From Diplosphaera chodatii (Eukaryota > Chlorophyta > Trebouxiophyceae > Prasiolales > Stichococcaceae), in the NCBI GenBank assembly GCA_032358165.1, contig JAALGY010000001.1, positions 1,674,001-1,738,000 of the forward strand: a stretch of 64,000 bases of DNA, read 5' to 3'. The position numbers were made by a program, and so were the translations under genes. The notes under the pieces were generated by a model. That model was not told where the DNA came from, did no database searches, and saw only the letters and a list, made by a program, of their open reading frames with translations. Below are positions 48,920-59,765 of this stretch, piece after piece; the stretch's first letter is position 1, and every line of letters starts with the position of its first letter.

Positions 48920-51017
48920 CTAAGTCAGGCGCGGCCGCACGCCCCGCGGCTGCAGCTCTGTGGGCAGCAGCCGCTGCCTGCTGCTGCCGCCACTGCCGTC
49001 AGGGCTGCTAGTCCGATGCCCAGAGAGAGGTCGCGCGCCTTGGTCGCCGCTGCTGCTGCTGCGTGCTGTTCTGCTACCTCCGCCCGCAGCAGAGTGGTCA
49101 GGCAGCTGCCTGCCCCCCAGAACTGGTTCTGCTGCCAGAGCTGCCAGCAGCGGCGGTGTCATGGGCGCCAGCAGCTGCTGCGGCAGGTGCGCGGCTGCAT
49201 GGTTGTCCAGTTGGGCTCGCAGCGCAAACGCCAGGCTGGCCATTGCCGGCACATGCCTGCAGCATGACACGATCCATTATGCAGCACGCACGCAAAAATG
49301 CTGAGTGGCACTGCATTACAACGCCTGGCAGTAGTCCAACACACCCTTCTGGCCATGCAGCGAGATTCAGGTCACGTGCTTGAACATGGAACCATCAGCA
49401 GTGTCCTCAACGTGCGCCAGTGCATCGATGGCGACAGCTAGAACGCTGACAGCAAGCCCCGAGAGTGGCCATCATGCAACCGAACAGTCGCAGCTGCGCA
49501 TGTGCCTGAGACGCACTGCATTAGATCGGGCAGCAGGTGGCAGTGGAAGTCCAGGATGACGCAGCTGGTAACGTCCTGCTGTACCGCTGCACCGCCTGCT
49601 CCACTTTCGTGACTGGCTGCAGCAGCAAATCTGACACGGCGAGCAGCTGGGCTGGGCTGGGCCATTTGCGGTGCAGCATCGCCGGTCGCCACGGGAATGC
49701 CATCTGAGGCCCCGGCTGAGGCTTCAGCAGCTGTTGGTGGTGAGCAGTCCAGGGCAAGGCCGCCACCAGCCGCAGCACCCCCTGCAGCAGCCCCTGCAGC
49801 CGGTTGCTGCGCCGCTGCTGGCACGCAGGGCACGTGCACTGAGCAGGGGCAGCGGCCGACGCACTGCTGCGGCTGCTGTGGCAGCGGCGAGCGGCGCCTG
49901 CAGGCCAGAAGTGCACATGCAGTCCTAACGCATTTGGGTAACATACGCCTTCTGTTTGCAGTTCACCAGAATGCTGTGAGGTTACTCATCCCGTGCCAAG
50001 TCATTAGGCTTGTGCACAAGCACAGAACCAGAGTTTGTCGACTCTGCTGTGAAACAGGCACTACCCACCCATGAGCGCAGTTCTCGTCCAGCTGGGGAAG
50101 CGCAGTGCGCAGGCAGGCCCCCGAGGCGCTGCCATGCTCCGGCGCCAATGCCACCGTCAGCGCACCTGCAATGCGAGTCATATCATGTCAGAATTTCCAG
50201 TACATCACAGGCAGGGCCACTGCATGGCAAGCATGTATAACACAGCTGATGTCCGCTGTTTACACTGACCCAGAGGAGTACTAACATGCTTGTAGGTTGC
50301 GTGGCTGGAGGCTGTCTAGCAGCATCTGCAGTGCATGCTGCATGCTAACGCTCACCGGCGGCCATGAAGCTGCCCGTCACTGCCAGAACCGTTGGCGCAA
50401 CCCGAAGGGCGAGCCTGCGCAGTAATCCAGAGGACCCAACCTGCTCACCAGTGGTCCGTGAGCAAGACGCACAGTGTAGGCTGAATGCCAGCATGCCCCC
50501 GCAGCTTTCTGCTGACTGCAGCGCAGCTTCTGCCATGTCACTTGTGCAACGGGTGCGCCTTCAGCATGGTCAGCAGCCGGTCGCAGCTACACCCTCACCT
50601 CATGCCGATGACGCCTGGGAATGTGGCTGCACATAGCGCTGCAAGGGCACCCGGCACCTGCTGCGCCGCCAAGGCGCGCACGATGCCGCCGGCAGCATGG
50701 TCATATACGGCGAGCTCGCCCGCAGGTGTGCCGCCCGCCGCTGGCTGCCCGTCGTGCATGACGCCCGGCTGGAAGAACGCCTCCCGTATGAGCTGCGCAG
50801 CCGTCGTAGGCGGCTGATGCGCTGCAGATGCCGCTTCGCTGGTGCCAGCTGCTGCCATGCTACCATATGCGAGCGCTGTCGCCGCAGTAGCAGCTGTCGC
50901 CACTCCTACTGGCTGTACCGGGTGCGGTTGTGTGGGCGGCTGCGACCATGCAGCACCCGAGTGCACATCTGCCGCCTGAGGCTGGCGCTGTCCGCTTCTT
51001 TCATCGCGACGCGTCAT
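48920..51017 (-). CDS. unknown protein, possibly helical-repeat, low-complexity C-terminus
   Basis: This is a series of minus-strand exons with coding-like composition and good splice borders. About 50630-51017 reads AAQLIREAFFQPGVMHDGQP then ELAVYDHAAGGIVRALAAQQ. About 50356-50450 reads GLLRRLALRVAPTVLAVTGS. About 50070-50165 reads ALTVALAPEHGSASGA. About 49510-49910 is Ala/Gly/Pro-rich and ends VTSCVILDFHCHLLPDLMQ. About 49379-49442 reads LAVAIDALAHVEDTADGS, and the last exon, from about 49265, reads MASLAFALRAQLDNHAAAHL and then a Ser/Gly/Arg-rich tail to the stop at 48920-48922. The leucine/alanine-rich helices, and VYDHAAGGIVRAL in particular, recall HEAT repeats of importin-beta proteins, but the resemblance is weak. 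The start at 51017 is a guess and more exons may lie upstream. I do not assign a function. Confidence 0.45.
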
Positions 51018-53033
51018 ACGATATCAGCGAAGGTACCAAGTTGCTCCTCATATAGAGGCGTCAGGCGCCGCTGTCCCCTCCCATGCATGTCATGCATGCA
51101 TGCTGTTGCTGTGACCCTACACTTGACGAAATAGTATCCCACGGTGAGCTTTGGACCTTTGAAGCTGCAAGGTAACAGATTCTGCACGCACAGAATTCCT
51201 TGCGCAGGCCCCAAGCCTGCAAGAGGGTAGCTTGCGATCACTGTGTCTGGTACCTGTTCTGCTTCCACACGGGCGCACGACTGCCAGCACATGTCGTGCA
51301 ACGCCATCTAAGGTGTGAAAACGTGCAATGGCTGCCTAACCGGCGCGCTTGTTGCGCGGTGCACCCGGACCGCAGCTTGCAGCCCATCTGCACCCGATGC
51401 GAAATCGTGCATTGCAGTGACATCAGCATATTACGAAGGCTGCGACGGCAACTGCCGTATAAGGTAAGTCCGTAGTCATGTTGTCACAGGCGGAACGGTG
51501 ACAGCAGACGTGTACAGATTCTGACAGATTCTTTAAGCGCTCAGAAGTGTTGCGATTCCGTTCCGTGTTGGTCCATGACAGATACGGCCCCTGCCCCAAA
51601 GACATGCACAGTATGTCGGCGCGCTTGGACGCGTGCACAGCGTCAGCGGCAACGTTCAAGCCCGAACATGGCAGACAATACTCACCATGAAGGCGCAACG
51701 TAAGCGGCGACGGGACCAGGTCGGCGGAGCTGTACCTCGCCTGAGGGTGGCCATCGCTTCGTGCGCATCGCATGCTAGGTTCACCAAGTGTCTCAAACAG
51801 CTGCTCGGCAGTCAAGAGACACCACGTCCAAGGCTGTTGAGGGCTGATTTGCGCAGGGCCACCGTCGCGTGAGATCTCTGACAATTGCGTGGCAGCGCAT
51901 TATTCAGCTCCCCTGCTATGAGTCATTTCGACCCCACCCCGTGGTGCAATACATTCGGCATGTGTCAGCTTATTGCCGTACGCCAGACGTACACAGTCAA
52001 ATAACAAACAGGCGTACACCTCCGGTCATGTTTGCTGGATGATTGAGGTAAGGTGCGCATGCCACGACACACAGAGTACGAATGCTGACACCGCAGACGT
52101 CAAAAAAGCATGTGCAGCAGGCCGTCGACCTGTCGTCTTGCACATAGTTGTGAACCAATCCCAGGCGAGCTCTGTATCACTCCGCATGTGGTCAGTCGTA
52201 GGAAATCTCTAGCCCAATGTCCTGCATGCAGCATCTCCCAAGGCCTGACAGCTAGATTCCCCACACTAGCGCACCCTTGATGCCTGATACACGGTGGCCA
52301 GATGTCAAAATTACACTGCGCAGCAAAAAAAAGGCCTCTGCTGCAACCACACTGCTGACTCTGGCGGAGCTCACGGTGCAGGTGACCCGACAGATCCAGC
52401 CACGCGGCGACAGCAGCTGCAGGGCCACCATGAGTGCGCAGTCCTCATATAAAGTCGCCATTCTGCGCACCCTCGCCAACAACGCAGCTCATATCTGCAG
52501 CTGCCAATTACGCCAATGCTGCCTTTTGCGGCCTCTGCTGTGTTCCGGCCATGCGGAGGCAAGCTGATTTGCCCTCAATCCGTGACCATCCGCTGCAGGA
52601 CGGCAGAACACAACAGTCAGCTTCCAGCATCATGACAAGCCCTTCATCGACTCACGGCCAACGAGCAGTGCACGTCGGGTGGGTCCCTGCGCTGTGAGAG
52701 ATGTTCGTGCAGAGAAGCTGCGATGCAGCCTTGTAACACGAGCAAGCCTGCTGTCACGTTTGTTCGCTCATGTTTTCATCAGACTCGAAGCCTGACCACC
52801 ATGTGGCCCCTTAAACCATGTGGAATGTCAGGGCGTGAAAGAGACTGGACCATGCATCACGAGGTGCAGCCCGCCCTTCAATTGGCACGGTTTCGGGCTA
52901 CCCTTACGACGGAATTTGCTCTTCAATAGTCCCGTCGTGTATGCCCAATCGACAGCGGTCCCCATCGTGCCTGCTCCACTCTTATGCTGTGTAACAGGGA
53001 TAGTATGGTGGACAACTGATGTTCCCCACTCAC
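51018..53033. other. 2 kb without a recognised gene
   Basis: No conserved protein segment is recognised. Two frames deserve note. Minus strand 52300-52480 (MATLYEDCALMVALQLLSPR) looks coding-like and could be an exon of either neighbour. Plus strand 51200-51470 is Cys/Arg-rich but has no consistent splice context. The left part should contain the promoter of the 48920-51017 gene. Confidence 0.35.
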
Positions 53034-54537
53034 CGCGAGGAAGGCGTCGCTGCTGCCGCCCTCTTCATCCATGCTGGCCAGCGCGTCGGCCCGCCCCCGG
53101 CAGCGTGCATGCACAAAGGTGGGCCGGTGGAAGTGGCCGCCTGCAGCACAGCGTGACGGCAGACGTGGGTGCAGTGACCTTTACAACCCACATGCTGCGA
53201 AGATGCTATGTTGCTGTGTCGGAGGAGTCTGCACCAGCCTGCACAGATGTCACGCAAATGTGCTGTGCACACGCATGCTACACGCGCACTCTATGTATGC
53301 GAAGCAGGTTTGAGGGTCTGCAGAACAGGTGGCGCACCACAGTGCGGGCAGTTGACAAAGCGCTTGCCGAGGCAGCTGGGGCACAGCTCCTTGTGCGACC
53401 ACTTGCCCTCCCAGCCCACCACGCCGGCCCCCCGACACAGCGAGCACCTGCAACCTCAGGTTGCAGAGTGAGTGCTGCAACCAATGCTCAGCCACGGAGG
53501 GCACTGAACCTTGCAGTAGGTACATCCCCGTACGCTGCAGCGCAGCCAGCGACGGTCGCCTCCTGCAGGCTGTGTACAGCAGGCGCCGCACCTCTCGATG
53601 CCGAAGCCGTGGCAGGCTTTGCAGCTGCGGCAGGTGTTCCACATACGCGCCCGGATGGCCGCCACAACGCCCGCGACCAAGGTGAACAGCACGATGAACT
53701 GCAGGCCGCAGATGTTGCATTTGCTCAGGTGAGCTGGTCAGCATCATGTTTGCTGTGCAGCTGCCACAGCCAACCGGATGCTATAGATCATGATCCTCGA
53801 TGAGCGCTTTGATCACCATGCGTGCCATCAAACCCTCCCAGCACATTGTCTTGTTACATGCTGACCCTACAATCAGCTTAGCAGGACTCGAGAGGGCGCA
53901 CCACTGAACCCGGCCCCGTCAACAGCGGCCGAGCCACCCGTATCAGCACCCGCGCCAGGGCGCGAAACAGCTGCCGCGGGCTCGATCGCAGCAGCGAGCG
54001 GGCCACTGACCCGAAGATAGCTGCCGCTGCTGTTATTGGGTGTGTGATGCCCGCTGCACCTGTCAAAGAAGAAGGTTCAACTCAGGGCCTGATGATGGAC
54101 GTCACACGGTCCTGCTGAAGGCCTGAGTATGCTATGGAAATTACGGGTACAGGGCCGCGGCCCTTTAGCATGTTGCATTGCTGTCCTGGGGACAGCACTG
54201 CCGGTATGGCTGCAGAACCACCATGTGCATGTGGGCTTAGGCTTGCCTGGCTGCAATCGCCGCCTCGACTGCAGTCTGCCTGGTCTGCTTTGCAGTAATT
54301 GCCTCGATGTAGTGCCATAGAAGTCTCGCTGGCCTGCCAGAAGGTCGCTGGAAGGTCGGCATCCATGTAACTGCCACTGTCTGAGATGGCCTTTGCTATG
54401 CACGTGCAGGCGCGCAAAAGGTCTGACTGGTCTGAGAGCTGCATGACTTGCGCTTCGAGGCTGCCTGCAGCCGCTGGTACGCCCACAACACACGATGAGA
54501 CCCTGACAGTTTGCAGTGGCGTTTGGCAAAGGGCCAC
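53034..54537 (-). CDS. membrane protein with DnaJ-type Cys-rich zinc finger
   Basis: Three 3' exons join in phase: 53592-53698, 53338-53447, 53034-53140. They encode a hydrophobic segment FIVLFTLVAGVVAAIRARMW. It leads directly into four CxxC knuckles: CRSCKACHGFGIERCSLCRG, then GVVGWEGKWSHKELCPSCLG, then KRFVNCPHCGGGHFHRPTFV. An acidic tail SMDEEGGSSDAFLA follows. This resembles the Cys-rich domain of HSP40 as reused in plastid proteins such as BSD2 and ORANGE, which act in protein folding or assembly. An upstream exon near 53900-54062 (ITAAAAIFGSVARSLLRSSP, RQLFRALAR) has a phase-0 donor matching the next exon. One near 54310-54480 (LSDQSDLLRACTCIAKAISD) may be the N-terminal part. Neither the start nor the last few codons is fixed. 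Confidence 0.6.
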
Positions 54538-55142
54538 CGCCCACCATACGCTGCCAAACTGACAGTTGTCCCGCCTACTTGTGGAATCAAAGCTGCAGTG
54601 GAGACAGCGACAGTTTTAATCTGGACCAACGTCAAAGACTTTGACCTGCAAGGGTTGAAGGTGTTCAGCTGCACATCTTAGGCCGCTTCAGCGTTTGGCA
54701 ACCAATCGTACGTGCGCTCATCAGCATTCAAGTGAAGACCGAGCAACATGTGCAGCGATGTACCGCTGCAGATCACGGCTGCACCTCATTAGAAGCACAG
54801 CAAGGCACACGGTCACGTGCCCCGCTTGGTTGGGCCCCTGGAAACCACACATTCTGATCCATCTAAGCGCAGTTCGGATACATTGGTATCCATGCAGTAG
54901 CTGCGTGTTGCTGCTTGTCCGTGGCCATCCACTGCCTTACGACACATTGTTGCTGCGCATGTGCATGTGCATGCACACTCGGGCCTGAACAGAAAACTTG
55001 CCCAAACAGAAAGGCCCACACGCACCCCGCCGCTCAAAGACCACAGTCATGGTTGCCTTTACGTAAACACTTATTGCACTTCAGCCACTCAATAGCACAG
55101 CGCCACTATCGTCAACACTGGATCAGGCACCCTTGCAGGACC
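54538..55142. other. intergenic
   Basis: Between two minus-strand genes. A frame near 54560-54674 (KTVAVSTAALIPQVGGTTVS) could be a first exon of the zinc-finger gene but is not anchored by a conserved motif. Confidence 0.35.
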
Positions 55143-58100
55143 TCAGAGGTGGTTCCTCAACACTCGTGCAAGTATTGGCCAGACGGTCGATTTGCACCAG
55201 AAACCAACTGTTGCCAACCCGATGCATGTCGCTGCTGCGGCTGCAGTGTCCAGCACAGTGTTAACCTCTGAGAGACTGTTGTTGCTACCTACTCGTGCCA
55301 TAGCCATCCCCAGACCAGCTGGCTGATGTACCGTTACTCCCCAGCCGCTGCTGCAGCCGCCTGGGTTGCTGCCGCCCGTCGGAAGCCGTGAGAGCGCCTG
55401 AGGCCTCCGGTCGACTGCTGAGCCGCTGCCGCAATGTTGAGCACCAGGTTGGCGACCTCCCTGCAGGACGGAGCACAACTGCTGCTGTCAGTGAGGCAAC
55501 TCGCAATCGGATGCGCTTCTTGACGACTGCCCGATGCTGTGTCTTGCAATGCACAGCTTTGCTGCAGCATGCTCCTAGCCATCGTGAGTTATGAAGCTGC
55601 AGGTGCTGAAGCTGGCTTGCCTGCTGAACCACGCTGCAGGGTGGGTGTTGTCCATCAGGTACGGGTCTGCATCATGGAACTCGACCGTCATCAACTCCAG
55701 GTCCAGAATCTGCCATGCATACGACACGGAGGCGTCAGGGTTTGCAGTAACGGCCAAGCACGTCCAGGCTCAGGTCCCACTTTCCAAACAAATTGCTCTC
55801 AACGTGGCATGCCAGTGCATCTGCTTGGCTGCCACCGTCTCAGCACCAGGGATCGGACACCATGTTCATTGACTCGACACACAGCTGCGCATTGGTCCGG
55901 CGCCGGGTCGCTGGCAGCTGCTTGACGGGCAAACAGGAAGCGCCGCCGCCGCTGCCGCCGCCACCGCAAGCTGCCATCCGGGCCCGGCGGCCGCTGCAGC
56001 TGCTCCCCAGATGAACAGCAGAGACGTGTCACATTGCAGACCTCACATCATGTCACCTGGAAGCCGTGGCGCCTCGCCAGGTGGCGCCCCGCGGCGTTGA
56101 GCTGCGCCACGTGGGCGCGGCGGCTGATGGTGGCGTGCGCCAGCGTGCCGTCCCGCTTGGCGGCGTCCAGCCGGGGCAGGTGCAGGGTGTGGAACACCAG
56201 CGCGGTGCCCGGCGCCGCGCCCCCCTGCAGCGAAAGTCCAGGCACACGCAAACATGCAGATTCAATCACACATTTTCACATTTTCATTCCTGCAGGTGCG
56301 GCAGAGCAAGTGTGATCTTGAAATACTTGTTGTGGTTTCGCGACTGGCGGAAGCCCCTGGCTGTGAGTCGCCCAGCAACACGTCAGGAGGCGGTCAGACT
56401 GAGCAGCCGCCAGCACTTCAAAGCCAGGCACCTTGACGAAGGAGAAGACGGCGTCTGCGTTGGCGACCCACTCAGCAATGCGCTCCGCCGACAGCTCATT
56501 GGACGCCATGATGCCCCGCCCGTCCATCATCTGCAGGTGGACCAGCCGATCCGCCGTCACTTGCTTTGGAGAAGCTGCGCTTCACAGCAACAGCGGAGCA
56601 TACTTGTTCCATGGTAAGAGGTTAATTCTCCAGGTTGCGGATGTCACATGACAAGTATGATGGCAGGTATGTCAGCTGGGTGTGGGCTTAGCCAGATTTG
56701 GCACACGATTCATGCAGGAAGCAGTGCATTGGGAGTGTCACTGCCCCAAGATGGGCCAGCAGGCCTTGACCACGGCTGCACCTTCCAGCGTGCCAGGTCC
56801 CAGAGGTTGACGCCCAGCACGATCACGTCCGGCTGGCCGCCAAATGCCTTTGGGAATGCCGCCAGAGCCTGACAAGCGGCCCGCAGCATTCCTCAGTCAC
56901 GGCCGCCAGATGTGCATGTGTACACTTGCAACGTGCTGACCCTGTTCCTTGAGCCAAGGCACTCGCATCTGTGCGTTGCACGGCAGAACCCTGGTGCTCA
57001 CCCGCTGCAGCCGCTGGGCAGGTGACCCCGACCGGTTTAGGTTGTATGGCCCCAATGGAGAGGCGCCCCAAAACACCTGCAGCAAGCACAGTGCCCTGTC
57101 TGGCACGCTGCAGCGCTGTACTCACACATGGCTGCGCAGCGTGACTTGGCGTGCCGCCTGCTGGCATCTTCTGTGCAACATGCGTGGAAGGTGCCCACAG
57201 CAGGTGCGCTCAGGGCTGCCCAACGCTCCTTAGGGGAAGGTGAACCACTCGGTAGGCAACTGCTGCCTCCTGCCAGTACTGCACGGGCCTGACACCAGTG
57301 CCCACGAGTGTCAGCGGAGTCTGTAGCAAGGCTCGCCTGATTGGCGAGCACAATGCCGGGCAGCCGGCACGCCCAGCCCTCATCCTCCAGAAACTGCTGC
57401 ACGCACGCATCCCCCTGCCCAGCCGCCTGCACGTGCACTACAGTGGCATCAGAAAATTTCAAGCTGTGTTGATTTTCGGTATATTTTATTTTGTAGTATT
57501 TACAGTATGCGTCGCAGCCGCACCAGCAACAGCAGCAGCACTGGCGACAGCATCTGCAGCCGAGCTCTAGTAAGCTGCTTGAAAGCCATGGTCCGGTGCA
57601 CTCTTGCCCATCAACTGTCAGGCAACCCGAAATGGGTGTGCACGCCAGCTGTAAGCGGCTCCGCCATCTCACGATGAACAACTCGGGAGTCATCCGCAAA
57701 GGGGTGTCTTGCCTGCTTCTCCTGCAGGCCATCCACCGCCTGGCAGGTGTGCTTGATGATGGTGCGGTCCACCGAGTCGCCGAGAAACAGCACGCGCACC
57801 TGGGGGGCCGTCGGCAGGCACTTCCCTGCGCAGCACGAGGCACAAGAGGTGGCGGAGGCTGTGCACAGGAGCTCGACTAACACCAGTTTGGCGCCACATG
57901 AGGACAGGACACATGACAGCACATACATCCAACAGGTGGGGCTGCCACCTTCAACGAGGTCTGTAGACGCCTGCACCTGAGGCCACCACTGCTCTGCGGC
58001 CGGCCTGGATGTGTGGGCCGAGCAGGTCCTGCAGCTGGCAGCTCTCGTCGAACAGGCGCCAATGGCGCTGCCCGGCCTTGTCCGCCACCCACCGCCCCGG

Positions 58101-58636
58101 CAGGTTGCCGTACTCGCAGCGGCGCTCTGCTGACACAGGATCGGCCCAGTGTCAGGTGGCCGCAGTGCAGATCCCCAGTGCCTCCGCCGCTGCCCTTCAT
58201 GCAGCTGGTCTCGGGCTGTAACTGCACACAGCATGCCAGCATAGCTTGGCAGCAGTGCCATTGTGCACTAGGGAGCTACAATGGTCCACCTTTGAGCCTG
58301 GTCAGGAACCGAGTAGGGCTGCTCCGCGGCAGCTGCACCAAAAGGCTCAGTGCCAGCAGCGCCGTTACCAGCGGCAACGCCCGCTGCAGCACACCAGATC
58401 AAGTTCGATCGTTAGATTGTGCCACCCAGGCTGCATGAGTGTGCAAGCACGTAAACAAGAAATTGCCTACCATGCAGGCACTGCAGGCTGGTGGCACAAT
58501 ATGCATGAAAAGGACGACATACCGCTCTGAGATGGCGGTATGCGCTGTATAGGCCCAATGGCCCCGCCTCGCCCCTGGACCCCGAGCCTCTGGGCACCGG
58601 CGACCTGTTCTTGGGCTCACGGGCGGGCGTGCGCAT
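55143..58636 (-). CDS. type II membrane SGNH/PC-esterase-like protein
   Basis: The start at 58636 gives a short basic N-terminus (MRTPAREPKNRSPVPRGSGS). Exon 2 (58290-58383) is a signal anchor, ALPLVTALLALSLLVQLP. Exon 3 (57977-58129) has CEYGNLPGRWVADKAG and LFDESCQLQDLLGPHIQ, like the domain preceding plant PC-esterases. Exon 4 (about 57720-57810) has RVLFLGDSVDRTIIKH with the GDS nucleophile block. Later exons give FLEDEGWACRLPGIVLANQA (about 57355-57410), DVIVLGVNLWDLARW (about 56785-56870, block with conserved Asn), DGRGIMASNELSAERIAEWV (about 56430-56550), TALVFHTLHLPRLDAAKRDG (about 56057-56225), and SVSYAWQILDLELMTVEFHD then DPYLMDNTHPAAW (about 55630-55745). That last exon carries the D-x2-H type catalytic pair. 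The end is Ala-rich with a hydrophobic C-terminus, stop at 55143. By family analogy it may transfer or remove acyl groups on glycans in the Golgi. Substrate unknown. Confidence 0.66.
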
Positions 58637-59765
58637 CGCAGGCGCCGCGCAGAGCCCCACAGCAGGGCGTCATGGCGGCATGGGCGCCGCCGTGGTCCAA
58701 ACGACAGCAGTTCAAATCGCTGCCATGGACTCAGTGCACGCACGTCGCCAGGCAAATCGATCCTCGCAGCAGTATACGACGCAGCTGGCAAGTGGACCCT
58801 AGATAGAGCGCGATTGGGCTGTGACTGCCGTGTTGATGCCTTCCTCTGTGCTCGCATGCTGGATCCGGGGGGGCGGTTGGAAGCAGCTGGCCTTGGTCAT
58901 GGTGTCCGAGCAGAGGTGAGCAGCATTGTGAATGGGACGGCTCGTCTCCGAGGCTGGAAGCGATAAATGTGTTGCGTACATAGGGTTACAACACGGCATG
59001 AAAGCCGTCCATGTTGCGCCAAATGGGCATGCATGCCCCAACTGCCGCTACATCAAAGCATGACTGGCAAAACCATGGAATCAAAACTGGGTGAGCAAAG
59101 CCACACACAACTCAACTGTCATCTTGGGCTCTCAGCCACAGCAACAGGTCAAACACAGCCGGGGATCCGACCACAACATGTACAAGTCGTTCCCCGCATA
59201 CAACTCGTTGAGGTGACAACACAGCCTGGGTCAGACGAAACACGGAAGAAAGGCAAGGAGTTGCTGCAGTGAACCGAGAGCGAATCAGCTCTCGGGCGTG
59301 TGTTCGGCTCGCAGGCTGATGCCACTTTGCTGTCGACATAACTGCAGGAATCTGCTGAGCAGTGTTGCGCTGCTGTTCTAAGAATGCCTGCACACCGCGG
59401 GCAGACGCTAGGCTTGCTATGCTAGGTTGCTGATGTCCGATATCTATCTCTTAGCTGCATCGAGGCCCACTGCTGTGGGGCCCTGCGCAGTGACTACTGC
59501 CTTCTACGACCAGCAGAACCTGCTCGCCGGCCTGCAGGCCCCGGGGGCCAGACAGCCTGGGGCGGCCCTGGCCTCAGGCACGCATGCAGCCGGCGAGCAA
59601 GCGTCCGCCGATGTTGTGGAAACGCAACATCCGATGGTTGACAGAGTTATGAGGCCTGGCCGCTGCTGCTGCAGGTGCTGCGGCTGCGGCGGCGGTATTG
59701 ATGTTCGGTCTACAGTGGGGCGCCTCCGGCATGGTCACCCCTGCCGAAGCGCTGCCGCCCGCCGG
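58637..59765. other. intergenic upstream of the SGNH-like gene
   Basis: Promoter side of the SGNH-like gene and 3' side of the next minus-strand gene. A plus-strand open frame (59427-60083) covers its right part, but it antisense-overlaps a better-supported exon and shows no motif. Confidence 0.45.

Noticed and set aside
51200..51470. Cys-rich plus-strand frame resembling a zinc finger
   Set aside because: The cysteines have no regular CxxC pairing, splice signals are absent and no family is recognised.
53878..54066. Stop at 53878 as the end of an independent gene
   Set aside because: A phase-0 donor within this exon joins it in frame to the 53698 exon and gives a continuous membrane/zinc-finger protein, which is the simpler reading.
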